NCBI RefSeq assembly: GCF_006438915.1
Contig: NZ_RCZE01000004.1
Coordinates: forward strand, 370,395-434,394
Length of the DNA stretch: 64,000 bases
Source of the DNA: Pseudomonas arsenicoxydans
GTDB taxonomy: Bacteria > Pseudomonadota > Gammaproteobacteria > Pseudomonadales > Pseudomonadaceae
Direction of reading: 5' to 3'
The position numbers and the translations under genes were made by a program. Each line of letters opens with the position of its first letter. The first letter of the stretch is position 1. The notes beneath the pieces are model-generated. The model saw only the letters and a program-made list of their open reading frames with translations. It was not told the DNA's origin and ran no database searches. Below are positions 41,480-50,058 of this stretch, piece after piece.

Positions 41480-42967
41480 TTAGCGGCTTTTTTTGCCGCC
41501 CAGTAGCGAGCCCATTAATCCGCGTACCAGTTGTCGGCCCAACTGATTGGCTGCCTGGCGCATCGCCGATTTCAGCGCCTGCCCTGCCGCCGTACCGAGG
41601 AATTCTCCGGCCTTGTCGGTGAAGCTCGGTTCCTCTGGCGCCGGTTTGCCGGGCGCCGCTTCTGCCTCCGGCGCCAACCCTTTGCGCCCCATCAATATTT
41701 CATAAGCCGATTCCCGATCAATCGGCTTCTCATACCGCCCCTTGAACGGTGAACCGGCGATCAGCATCGTGCGCTCGGCCTCGCTCAATGGCCCGATCCG
41801 CGATTGTGGTGGCGCGATCAACACACGCTGGACCATCTCCGGCGTGCCTTTATCGGCCAGCGTCCCGACCAGCGCCTCGCCGATCCCTAGCTCAGTCAAC
41901 ACCGACAAGGCATCGAACGCCGGGTTCGGCCGGAAGCCCTCGGCCACGGCGCGCAAGGATTTCTGCTCCTTGGCGGTGAACGCGCGCAGACCGTGCTGGA
42001 TGCGTAGCCCCAACTGAGCCAGCACGTCATCCGGCAGGTCACCCGGCGATTGGGTGACGAAATACACGCCCACACCTTTCGAACGAATCAACCGCACCAC
42101 TTGTTCCAGTCGATCCTGCAACGCCTTGGGTGTCCCGGCGAACAGCAAATGCGCTTCGTCAAAAAACAACGCCAACAGCGGTTTGTCCGCATCACCGCGT
42201 TCCGGCAATTGTTCGAACAGCTCGGCGAGCAACCACAGCAAGAAAGTTGCGTAAACCTTCGGTGCTTCGTGCACCAGACGGCTGGCATCCAGCAAATGAA
42301 TGCGCCCGCGACCGTCAGCGGTCGGTTGCAGAATGTCTTCGAGTTGCAGCGCCGGCTCGCCGAACAGTGCTTCGGCGCCTTGTTGTTCCAGCGTCGCCAG
42401 CCGTCGCAACAGCGCCTGGCTGGAGCCGGTGGTCATTAACGCGGCGTCATCCCCGAGCATTTCCGGGTGGTCACGCAGGTGATTGAGCAGCGCCTTCAGA
42501 TCCTTGAGGTCGAGCAGCAACAACCCTTCGCGGTCCGCCACCTTGAACGCTGCGTACAACGCCGACTGCTGGCTGTCGGTCAGTTCCAGCAGGCTGCCGA
42601 GCAACAACGGGCCCATTTCACTCAAGGTGGTGCGCAATGGATGACCGGACTGGCCATGAATGTCCCACAGCGTCACGGGATAGGCCTGGGGCTTGTGGTT
42701 CAGCCACGGCATCCCGGCGATGCGCTCGGCAATCTTGCCTTGGGGGTTGCCGGCGGCACCGAGGCCACACAGGTCGCCCTTGATGTCGGCGGCAAAAACC
42801 GCCACGCCAGCATCGCTGAACGCTTCTGCCATGCGCTGCAAGGTAACGGTTTTACCGGTCCCGGTAGCGCCGGCGACCAGACCGTGGCGGTTCGCCAGAC
42901 GCATGGCCTGGGCGATGGGCTGGCCGGCAAGATCGGCACCGAGAACGAGTTGCAATGAGTCAGGCAT
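41480..42967 (-). CDS. HerA/FtsK-like ATPase (DUF853, YjgR type)
   Basis: A 495-residue P-loop ATPase. Walker A GATGTGKTVTLQRMAEAF sits near residue 33, ADIKGDLCGLG follows, and Walker B-like PLLALFFDEAHLLF lies near 275. FVTQSPGDLPDDVLAQLGLRIQHGLRAFTAKEQ is the family signature. The C-terminus is helical and ends in a basic tail (LLGGKKSR). The family is widespread but its function is unknown. Start at 42967 (MPDSLQLVLG) has a GGGTGA site; a TTG four codons upstream is an alternative. It is a single gene. Confidence 0.9.
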   Translation of the reverse strand: MPDSLQLVLGADLAGQPIAQAMRLANRHGLVAGATGTGKTVTLQRMAEAFSDAGVAVFAADIKGDLCGLGAAGNPQGKIAERIAGMPWLNHKPQAYPVTLWDIHGQSGHPLRTTLSEMGPLLLGSLLELTDSQQSALYAAFKVADREGLLLLDLKDLKALLNHLRDHPEMLGDDAALMTTGSSQALLRRLATLEQQGAEALFGEPALQLEDILQPTADGRGRIHLLDASRLVHEAPKVYATFLLWLLAELFEQLPERGDADKPLLALFFDEAHLLFAGTPKALQDRLEQVVRLIRSKGVGVYFVTQSPGDLPDDVLAQLGLRIQHGLRAFTAKEQKSLRAVAEGFRPNPAFDALSVLTELGIGEALVGTLADKGTPEMVQRVLIAPPQSRIGPLSEAERTMLIAGSPFKGRYEKPIDRESAYEILMGRKGLAPEAEAAPGKPAPEEPSFTDKAGEFLGTAAGQALKSAMRQAANQLGRQLVRGLMGSLLGGKKSR

Positions 42968-43151
42968 TTTGTCACCCAATGGTTAATCTTTGATCCGGCG
43001 CGGCCGATACAAAACAAGAGACCATACAGAAATCAGCGTCGGTATTCCCTAAGGACAGGACAGAACTATCAGCTGCTTTTCACCCTGCCCGTTTTGCGTG
43101 CCTTTATAAAAGCACGCCCTGAATAATAAGACCTTAGCGGAACCCCAAGCC

Positions 43152-45041
43152 ATGAACAAAAACCTGCGCTTCAGCCATAAAATTTTGCTTGCCGCCGCCC
43201 TCATCGTTATTGCCGCCTTTGCCTCGTTCACCCTGTACAACGACTATTTACAGCGCAACGCCATCCGTGAAGACCTGGACAATTACCTCAATGAGATGGG
43301 CGACGTCACCGCCAACAACATCCAGACCTGGTTGGCCGGCCGAATCCTGCTGATCGATAGCCTCGCTCAAAACATCGCCATCAACCCTGAACAGTCCAAC
43401 GTCGCCAGCCTGCTTGAGCAGAAAGCCCTGACGTCAACCTTCATGGCGTCCTACCTGGGCGATGCCTCCGGCAGCTTTACCATTCGCCCCGACGCCAAGA
43501 TGCCTGCCGGCTTCGATCCACGGGTTCGCCCTTGGTACAAAGGCGCAGAAAGCAGCAGCACCGCGACCCTGACCGAACCGTACATCGACGCAGCCACCGG
43601 CCAGACCATCATCTCCATCGCCACTGCCTCGAAGAAGGCCGGGCAAAGCGTCGGTGTGGTGGGCGGCGACCTGAGCCTGCAAACCCTGATCGACACCCTT
43701 AGTGCCCGCGATTTCGGCGGCATGGGGTATGCCTTCCTGGTCAGCGCCGACGGCAAGATCCTGGTGCACCCGGACAAAGCCCTGGTGATGAAGTCCCTGA
43801 GCGAGGCGTACCCGAAAAATACCCCGCGCATCAGCAGCGGCTTCAGTGAGGTCGACGTCGACGGCAAGGCGCGCATCGTCACTTTCACCGCGATCAAAGG
43901 CCTGCCCTCGGTCAACTGGTACATCGGCTTGTCGGTGGACAAGGACAAAGCCTTCTCGATGCTCAGTTCGTTCCGCGCATCGGCCGTGGTCGCGACCATC
44001 ATTGCCGTGGCGATCATCATCGCGCTGCTGGGCATGCTGATCCGCATCCTGATCCAGCCATTGCACGTCATGACCCGTGCCATGGAAGACATCGCCGACG
44101 GTGAAGGCGACCTGACCAAGCGCCTGACCATCCAGAACAACGATGAATTCGGCCTCCTCGGTACCGCGTTCAACCGTTTTGTCGAACGTGTTCATACCTC
44201 TATCCGTGAAGTGTCCTCGGCCACCGGGCAAGTCAACGAAGTGGCGCTGCGCGTGGTGGCCGCCTCGAACTCCTCGATGTTCAACTCCGATCAGCAGGCC
44301 TCGCGCACCAGCAGCGTCGCCGCCGCGATCAATCAGCTCGGGGCCGCCGCCCAGGAAATCGCCCGCAACGCCGCGCAAGCGTCGAGTCAGGCCAGCGATG
44401 CCCGCAGCCTGGCCGAAGACGGCCAGCAAGTGGTGGACCGCAGCATCAAAGCGATGAATCAGCTGTCGAGCATGCTCAGCGCCTCGAGCACCAACATCGA
44501 ATCGCTGAACAGCAAAACCGTGAACATCGGTCAAATCCTCGAAGTGATCACCAGCATTTCCCAGCAAACCAACCTGCTGGCACTCAACGCCGCCATCGAA
44601 GCGGCCCGCGCCGGTGAAGCCGGCCGCGGTTTCGCGGTGGTGGCGGATGAAGTCCGTAACCTGGCGCACCGCACCCAGGAATCGGCGCAACAGGTGCAGA
44701 CCATGATCGAGGAGCTGCAAGTCGGCGCCCGCGAATCCGTCAGCACCATGAGCGACAGCCAGCGCCACAGTCAGGACAGCGTGGAAATCGCCAACCTGGC
44801 CGGCGAGCGTTTGAACAGCGTGACGTTGCGCATCGGCGAAATCGACGGCATGAACCAATCGGTGGCGACCGCGACGGAAGAGCAGACCGCGGTGGTGGAG
44901 TCGATCAACGTCGACATTACCGAGATCAATACGCTGAACCAGGAAGGCGTGGAAAACCTGCAATCGACGTTGCGCGCATGCTCGGATCTTGAGCAGCAGG
45001 CTTCGCGACTGAAGCAATTGGTAGGCAGTTTCCGAATCTAA
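43152..45041 (+). CDS. Methyl-accepting chemotaxis receptor, PctA/B/C-like amino-acid sensor
   Basis: A 629-residue chemoreceptor. TM1 is at about 11-30, a dCache_1 sensor at about 35-275, TM2 at 280-302, HAMP at 303-355, and the signalling domain has the hairpin tip [45 protein letters not shown] near 475-520. The sensor keeps most of the amino-acid motif at PctA numbering: Arg126, Trp128, Tyr129, Tyr144, Asp146 and Asp173. Phe121 replaces the usual Tyr121. It probably senses amino acids. No C-terminal methylation-enzyme pentapeptide is present. The gene stands alone. Confidence 0.93.
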   Translation: MNKNLRFSHKILLAAALIVIAAFASFTLYNDYLQRNAIREDLDNYLNEMGDVTANNIQTWLAGRILLIDSLAQNIAINPEQSNVASLLEQKALTSTFMASYLGDASGSFTIRPDAKMPAGFDPRVRPWYKGAESSSTATLTEPYIDAATGQTIISIATASKKAGQSVGVVGGDLSLQTLIDTLSARDFGGMGYAFLVSADGKILVHPDKALVMKSLSEAYPKNTPRISSGFSEVDVDGKARIVTFTAIKGLPSVNWYIGLSVDKDKAFSMLSSFRASAVVATIIAVAIIIALLGMLIRILIQPLHVMTRAMEDIADGEGDLTKRLTIQNNDEFGLLGTAFNRFVERVHTSIREVSSATGQVNEVALRVVAASNSSMFNSDQQASRTSSVAAAINQLGAAAQEIARNAAQASSQASDARSLAEDGQQVVDRSIKAMNQLSSMLSASSTNIESLNSKTVNIGQILEVITSISQQTNLLALNAAIEAARAGEAGRGFAVVADEVRNLAHRTQESAQQVQTMIEELQVGARESVSTMSDSQRHSQDSVEIANLAGERLNSVTLRIGEIDGMNQSVATATEEQTAVVESINVDITEINTLNQEGVENLQSTLRACSDLEQQASRLKQLVGSFRI

Positions 45042-45058
45042 GCTGATTCTGAAGGCCC

Positions 45059-45144
45059 CTTCGCGAGCAAGCCCGCTCCCACATTCGATCGCATTCTTTC
45101 TGGAAGAACTCGGTTAAATGTGGGAGCGGGCTTGCTCGCGAAGG
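45059..45144. repeat. REPIN, near-copy of the one at 36420
   Basis: Reversed arrangement with spacer ATTCGATCGCATTCTTTCTG-GAAGAACTCGGTT, matching the 36420 copy except for a few bases. It lies between the chemoreceptor and the glycosyltransferase operon. Confidence 0.94.
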
Positions 45145-45258
45145 CGTCCTGCAAAACACCACAATCCCCGCTGACACCCCGCCACAAAACCCCAACCGAA
45201 CATCTATCCTTCATAAAGGTCAACCAAAGGAGAGCAACAGACCGGAGGGCAGCTCATC

Positions 45259-46371
45259 GTGCATATCGCGGACATCACCATGTTCTACGCCCCGGCCAGC
45301 GGTGGCGTGCGCACGTATCTGGATGCCAAGCACCGTCGCCTGGGGATAAAGCCAGGCATTCGCCACAGTCTGTTGATTCCAGGCGCTCACCTGAGTGAAA
45401 CGGATGGCGTCTACACGGTGCCCGCCCCCGCTCTGCCCTTTGGCAAGGGTTATCGTTTTCCGCTGCGCCTCGCTCCCTGGCGAAATGTCCTTCAGGATTT
45501 ACAGCCCGATCTGATCGAAGTGGGCGACCCGTATCTCACCGCTTGGGCGGCACTCGACGCGCGGCGCCAACTGGATGTCCCTGTCATCGGTTTTTATCAC
45601 TCGGACTTGCCGCTGCTGGTCAGCAACCGGATGGGCAACTGGGTCACCACCAATGTCGAGGCCTATGTCAGCAAGCTCTACGGCAACTTCGACCGGGTGC
45701 TGGCGCCGAGCCGGGTCATGGCCGACAAATTGAGCGCACTGGGCGTGAAAAACGTCTACGTCCAACCCTTGGGCGTCGACTTGCAGACTTTCAACCCCAG
45801 CGCCCGAGATCCTGGTCTGCGCGCCGAACTGGGCATTGATGAAAACACGCACCTGCTGATTTTCGCCGGGCGCGGTTCCAAGGAAAAAAACCTGCCGGTG
45901 CTGCTCAAGTGCATGGTACGTCTGGGGCCGCGTTTTCACCTGCTGCTGGTGGGTTCGTCGATGCCGGCCACGGTGCCGGACAACGTCACGGTGGTCGACG
46001 GGTTCTGCCCGGCCGCACACGTCGCGCGATTGATGGCCAGCGCCGATGCCTTGTTGCATGCCGGCGACCAGGAAACGTTCGGGCTGGTGATACTCGAAGC
46101 CATGGCCAGCGGTATTCCGGTGGTCGCCGTGGCCGCCGGCGCCTTTCCGGAAATTGTGACCGAGCACTGCGGTTTGCTCTGCACGCCGAACAATTCGACG
46201 GCCATGGCCAACGCCGTTCGCGAGTTGTTCAGTCAGGGCAGCGTGGCGATGGGCAAAACAGCGCGCCGTCACGTCGAGCGACAATACAGCTGGGATACCG
46301 TGGTCAACAGCCTGCTGGGGCATTATCACGCCGTACTCGGCAGCCCATGGCCGCTGGCGGCCAATGGATAA
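45259..46371 (+). CDS. GT4-family glycosyltransferase
   Basis: A 370-residue GT-B glycosyltransferase, cytoplasmic or peripheral to the membrane. The N-terminal domain carries the acceptor-side MFYAPASGGVRTYL. The C-terminal domain has the GT4 signature AGDQETFGLVILEAMASGIPVVA near residue 273, with the EX7E pair. LIFAGRGSKEKNLPVLL near 197 is the donor-side lysine region. It resembles glycolipid mannosyl- or glucosyltransferases, but acceptor and donor are not determined. The start is GTG at 45259 after GGAGG. Its last eight bases overlap the DUF2334 gene. Confidence 0.9.
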   Translation: MHIADITMFYAPASGGVRTYLDAKHRRLGIKPGIRHSLLIPGAHLSETDGVYTVPAPALPFGKGYRFPLRLAPWRNVLQDLQPDLIEVGDPYLTAWAALDARRQLDVPVIGFYHSDLPLLVSNRMGNWVTTNVEAYVSKLYGNFDRVLAPSRVMADKLSALGVKNVYVQPLGVDLQTFNPSARDPGLRAELGIDENTHLLIFAGRGSKEKNLPVLLKCMVRLGPRFHLLLVGSSMPATVPDNVTVVDGFCPAAHVARLMASADALLHAGDQETFGLVILEAMASGIPVVAVAAGAFPEIVTEHCGLLCTPNNSTAMANAVRELFSQGSVAMGKTARRHVERQYSWDTVVNSLLGHYHAVLGSPWPLAANG

Positions 46372-47140
46372 CCCGATGAACCCGCCCAGCGTGTTACTGG
46401 TATTGCACGACGTAGCGCCGTCGACCTTGGCCGACTATCAACCTTTCGTTGAAGCCGTCGACGCCTTGGGCGAGGTGCCGATGACCTGGCTGGTGGTGCC
46501 GGATTTTCACAAACACAACAGCCTTGAGGCTCATCCGGGATTTCGACGCGTGCTCACCCATCGTGTTGTACGAGGTGACGAACTGGCATTGCACGGCTAC
46601 TTTCATTGCGATGAAGGCCCACCGCCCGGCACCCCACGAGACTGGTTCATGCGACGGATCTACACCCATGAAGGCGAGTTTTACACTCTGTCGCAACACG
46701 CAGCCCTCGACCGGCTGCGCGCAGGCATTGAGGTCTTTGATCGCTACCACTGGCCGCTGGAAGGGTTTGTCGCCCCGGCCTGGCTGATGAGCAAAGGCAC
46801 GCGTGAGGCCTTGCGCCAACTGCCACTGCGCTACACCAGCGACGCCCAGCATTTATATCAATTACCGGATTTCACACCGATTGATGCACCCGGTCTGGTC
46901 TGGAGCGCGCGCAGTGCCTGGCGCCGGGGCCTGTCGAAACTGCTCAGCGATCAGCGCGAACAACAATGGCGCGAGGCGCCGGTCATTCGGCTGGGCCTGC
47001 ACCCGGTGGACATGCGCCACGAGTTCTCCCGCCATTACTGGTTGCAAACCCTCAAGCGCTTGCTCGATGGCGGGCGCGTACCAATGACCAAATCGCAATG
47101 GCTGGCGCTGCAACGCGACCCGCTCGGTCGCGCCGCATGA
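46364..47140 (+). CDS. DUF2334 polysaccharide-deacetylase-like protein
   Basis: A 258-residue protein of the NodB/deacetylase-like fold. LVLHDVAPST near residue 11 supplies the metal-ligand Asp, ELALHGYFHCDEGP near residue 70 a histidine pair, and RLGLHPVDMRHEF near 209 another His, so the metal-site set seems complete. There is no signal peptide, so it probably acts in the cytoplasm. ATG at 46364 overlaps the glycosyltransferase gene by eight bases. It overlaps the UPF0104 gene by four (ATGA). Substrate unknown. Confidence 0.88.
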   Translation: MDNPMNPPSVLLVLHDVAPSTLADYQPFVEAVDALGEVPMTWLVVPDFHKHNSLEAHPGFRRVLTHRVVRGDELALHGYFHCDEGPPPGTPRDWFMRRIYTHEGEFYTLSQHAALDRLRAGIEVFDRYHWPLEGFVAPAWLMSKGTREALRQLPLRYTSDAQHLYQLPDFTPIDAPGLVWSARSAWRRGLSKLLSDQREQQWREAPVIRLGLHPVDMRHEFSRHYWLQTLKRLLDGGRVPMTKSQWLALQRDPLGRAA

Positions 47141-48132
47141 GCCGGGGCATTCTGCTGTTCGTCGCCCTGCTGGCGGCGGTGCTGATCCCGCTGCTGCTGG
47201 GCGGTAACCAGACCTGGTCGCGGCTGCAAAGCTTTCCAGTGAGCTGGCTACTGATCATGTTCGGCATGATTCTGCTGTGCTGGGGGGTGAACACCCTGCG
47301 TCTGCGCCTGTTGCTGGGCGATCAGCGCGACAAGGTCAGCCCGCTCAAAAGCCTCGGCGTGGTCATGGCCGCCGAGTTTGCCTATTGCGCCACACCCGGC
47401 GGCAGCGGTGGACCGCTGGCGATCATGGCGTTGCTCGCGCGCAATGGTGTGCGACCGGCCAGAGGCAGCGCGGTGTTCGCCATGGATCAACTCAGCGACC
47501 TGCTGTTTTTTCTCTGTGCCCTGAGCGGGATTTTGATTTATGCGCTGTTCCAGCACCTCAGCCAGCGCATGGAGTGGTTACTGACTGTCAGCGTGATTTC
47601 GATGTTCGGCGGGTTGATCTGCTGCGTGATGGTCGCCCGCTACCATCGTCTGCTGATTCGCCTGAGCGGACGGTTACTGGCTCGCCTGAAGGTAAAAAGC
47701 ACGACGCGCCTGCGCTGGGCACGAAAACTCCTGCACTTCCTCGCCGCCTTCACTGACACGTTGAAGTTGCCCTTGCAGACATTGATCACGGTGTTTGCGC
47801 TGACCTGCGTGCATTGGGTATTGCGCTACAGCGTGTTGTATCTGGCATTGCGCGGGCTGGGGGCGGATTTGCAGTGGGCCTGGTGCTTCCTGATCCAGAT
47901 GCTGTCGCTCAGCGCCGGGCAATTCAGCCTGCTGCCGGGCGGTGCCGGGGCGGCGGAGTTGACGTCGGCAGCCTTACTCGCGCCCATGGTGGGAAAATCA
48001 ACCGCCGCCGCGGCGATTCTTATCTGGCGGGCGGTGACTTATTACTTCTACCTGATCGCGGGTGGCCCGGTGTTTTTGTTGATGCTGGGACGGCCGCTAT
48101 TGCGGAAGTTGATGAAGGTCAAACAGGCTTGA
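47137..48132 (+). CDS. UPF0104/YbhN-like membrane protein (flippase-like domain)
   Basis: A 331-residue inner-membrane protein with seven or eight predicted helices, related to the membrane half of lysyl-phosphatidylglycerol synthase and to YbhN. The conserved AEFAYCATPGGSGGPLAIMALLARNG near residue 84 and LSAGQFSLLPGGAGAAELTSAALLAP near residue 260 are the family's two loop motifs. Together with the preceding genes it may move or anchor a glycosylated lipid. Its ATG overlaps the DUF2334 stop. Its 3' end overlaps the convergent 58-residue gene by 14 bases. Confidence 0.9.
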   Translation: MSRGILLFVALLAAVLIPLLLGGNQTWSRLQSFPVSWLLIMFGMILLCWGVNTLRLRLLLGDQRDKVSPLKSLGVVMAAEFAYCATPGGSGGPLAIMALLARNGVRPARGSAVFAMDQLSDLLFFLCALSGILIYALFQHLSQRMEWLLTVSVISMFGGLICCVMVARYHRLLIRLSGRLLARLKVKSTTRLRWARKLLHFLAAFTDTLKLPLQTLITVFALTCVHWVLRYSVLYLALRGLGADLQWAWCFLIQMLSLSAGQFSLLPGGAGAAELTSAALLAPMVGKSTAAAAILIWRAVTYYFYLIAGGPVFLLMLGRPLLRKLMKVKQA

Positions 48133-48295
48133 TCTTGTCTTCGGGGCCTTGCTGTAACTGTTCCCACAACTCGGCAGCACCGGGAAACTCCGTGCCATCT
48201 TCCGGGCTCATGTCATCCGGGTCATAACGACTCAAACAACCTTCGCCCAAAGTAGCGGGCGCTTTGGAAGTGGCTTTGTCGAGTGGATCGGCCAT
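48119..48295 (-). CDS. 58-residue conserved-looking small protein
   Basis: Reads MADPLDKATSKAPATLGEGC at the start, then an acidic middle (RYDPDDMSPEDGTEFPG) and a short amphipathic end (AELWEQLQQGPEDKIKPV). It is soluble and strongly acidic with a single cysteine. Its stop lies inside the 3' end of the convergent UPF0104 gene (48119-48132). The frame is open exactly over the gap up to the purU end, and codon use is like its neighbours, with GC-ending codons. I recall similar short proteins next to purU in other pseudomonads but cannot name a family. Function unknown. Confidence 0.72.
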   Translation of the reverse strand: MADPLDKATSKAPATLGEGCLSRYDPDDMSPEDGTEFPGAAELWEQLQQGPEDKIKPV

Positions 48296-48382
48296 GGTTA
48301 AAGTCCTCAGTGCAGAAACGGCGAAGGGCCTGAAGCGATTGAACGCCCAAGCCCTTCGAATTTCAACTGTAGTGCGCTGTTA

Positions 48383-49231
48383 TCAGAACACGACCGTCTT
48401 GTTGCCGTGTACCAACACCCGGTCTTCCAGGTGATAACGCAGACCGCGTGCCAGCACCATCTTCTCGACGTCACGGCCGAAACGCACCATGTCTTCAATA
48501 CTGTCACTGTGGCTGACACGTACCACGTCCTGCTCGATGATCGGGCCGGCATCCAGCTCTTCGGTCACGTAGTGGCAGGTTGCGCCAATCAACTTCACGC
48601 CACGCAAGGAAGCCTGGTGATAAGGCTTGGCGCCAACGAACGACGGCAGGAAGCTGTGGTGAATGTTGATGACCTTGTGCGCATATTCGCTGCACAACGC
48701 TGGCGGCAGGATTTGCATGTAACGGGCAAGTACCACCACTTCAGCCTCATGCTGTTTGACCAGACGCGAGACTTCGGCGAACGCCGGCTCTTTGTCCTGT
48801 GGATTGACCGGCACATGGTAATAAGGAATGCCGTGCCACTCGACCATGCTGCGCAAGTCGTCATGGTTAGAAATCACACAGGAGATTTCGCAGTCCAGTT
48901 CATCGCTGTGCCAGCGGTGCAGCAAGTCAGCCAGGCAATGGGATTCGCGGCTGGCCATCAACACCACGCGTTTTTTCTGCGCGGTGTCGGTGATGCGCCA
49001 GTTCATCGAGAACTCTTCAGCTATCGGCGCAAAGGCTTCGCGAAAGGCTTCGATACCGAAAGGCAGCGAATCGGCACGAATTTCGTGACGCATGAAGAAC
49101 CAGCCACTGAGGTTGTCCGAGTGATGGCTCGCTTCGGTGATCCAGCCGTTATGTGACGCCAGAAAGTTACTGACTTTAGCAACGATGCCGACGCGGTCCG
49201 GGCAAGCAATCACCAGCCGAAAAGTGCGCAT
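48383..49231 (-). CDS. purU: Formyltetrahydrofolate deformylase
   Basis: A 282-residue enzyme that releases formate from 10-formyl-tetrahydrofolate, balancing one-carbon pools and feeding PurT. An N-terminal ACT-type regulatory domain (residues 1-80, FRLVIACPDRVGIVAKVSNFL) precedes the formyltransferase fold. The catalytic Asn/His/Asp set sits in INIHHSFLPSF and GATCHYVTEELDAGPIIEQD. The ATG at 49231 matches MRTFRLVIACPDR. It is divergent from mvaT, as in P. aeruginosa. Confidence 0.96.
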   Translation of the reverse strand: MRTFRLVIACPDRVGIVAKVSNFLASHNGWITEASHHSDNLSGWFFMRHEIRADSLPFGIEAFREAFAPIAEEFSMNWRITDTAQKKRVVLMASRESHCLADLLHRWHSDELDCEISCVISNHDDLRSMVEWHGIPYYHVPVNPQDKEPAFAEVSRLVKQHEAEVVVLARYMQILPPALCSEYAHKVINIHHSFLPSFVGAKPYHQASLRGVKLIGATCHYVTEELDAGPIIEQDVVRVSHSDSIEDMVRFGRDVEKMVLARGLRYHLEDRVLVHGNKTVVF

Positions 49232-49568
49232 GAGGGGGAAACTCCAGAACTTCGCAAAGGCCGCCATTCTAGCGATTACGCAACAAAACTGCAGTATTGA
49301 TGACGTCTTGCCCGGCACACGGTCTGCGAAGCCGGTCAGGAAAGCACCCGTTCCCCGCGCGCTGGTGATCTTTTAGTCGATATCAAGAGTCGATTTGTGA
49401 AGATCTGTGATGACTGCACCACACTATTTAACCAGCTCTTCAATTTGTGCCCTATTCCTGACAACTAATTTAATTAAAACACCGGTTAAATGTTTACTTG
49501 ATGAAACACCCTGACTATTATTGCGCCACTGTCCCCTGCCACCCAGTCTCCAACATAAGGTAGTCCTC
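49232..49568. promoter_or_regulatory. AT-rich divergent promoter region of purU and mvaT
   Basis: 337 bases with no gene. From about 49370 onward it is clearly A+T-rich against the surroundings (for example AACTAATTTAATTAAAACAC at 49461-49480), which is the kind of DNA MvaT binds. TATTAT at about 49516 could be a -10 box for mvaT. Autoregulation is inferred. Confidence 0.5.
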
Positions 49569-49946
49569 ATGTCCTTGATCAACGAATATCGCGCCACCGA
49601 AGAAGCCATCAAAGAGCTGCAAGCCCGTTTGAAGAACCTGTCCCAAGACGACAAACTGCAAACCGAGCTGGAATTCGAAGGCAAACTGCGCACCCTGATG
49701 GGCGAATACTCCAAGTCCCTGCGTGACATCATCGCGCTGCTGGATCCAGAGTCCAAATCCAAAGCTCCACGCGGCGGCGCAGTAAAAACTACCGGCACCA
49801 AGCGTGCTCGCAAAGTTAAACAATACAAAAACCCGCACAACGGTGAAGTCATCGAAACCAAAGGTGGCAACCACAAAACTCTGAAAGAGTGGAAAGCCAA
49901 GTGGGGCGGCGACGTGGTTGAAGGCTGGGCTACCCTGCTGGGCTAA
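49569..49946 (+). CDS. mvaT: MvaT, H-NS-like nucleoid silencer
   Basis: A 125-residue xenogeneic silencer. The N-terminal coiled coil for oligomerisation (MSLINEYRATEEAIKELQAR, about 1-60) is followed by a basic linker (GTKRARKVKQYKNPHNGEVIETKGGNHKTLKEWKAKWG) and the MvaT DNA-binding fold ending WATLLG. The opening and neighbours (purU, sbcB) fit MvaT rather than the paralogue MvaU. The ATG at 49569 is the family start; longer in-frame starts have no ribosome site. A terminator follows. Confidence 0.96.
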   Translation: MSLINEYRATEEAIKELQARLKNLSQDDKLQTELEFEGKLRTLMGEYSKSLRDIIALLDPESKSKAPRGGAVKTTGTKRARKVKQYKNPHNGEVIETKGGNHKTLKEWKAKWGGDVVEGWATLLG

Positions 49947-49992
49947 GCCGTAGCGCTTGTCACAAATAGCTTCTCACAGAAGAAAAGTGACA

Positions 49993-50026
49993 AAAAATAA
50001 CGCCAGCGAATGCTGGCGTTTTTTTA
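49993..50026 (+). terminator. Terminator of mvaT
   Basis: AACGCCAGC-GAAT-GCTGGCGTT flanked by A and T runs. It can serve both mvaT and the converging sbcB. Confidence 0.95.
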
Positions 50027-50058
50027 TGCCTGCAATTGAGGCAGGGCTATTTTCGTTT

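Noticed and set aside
43434..45017. A 527-codon minus-strand open frame
   Set aside because: Shadow of the chemoreceptor gene.
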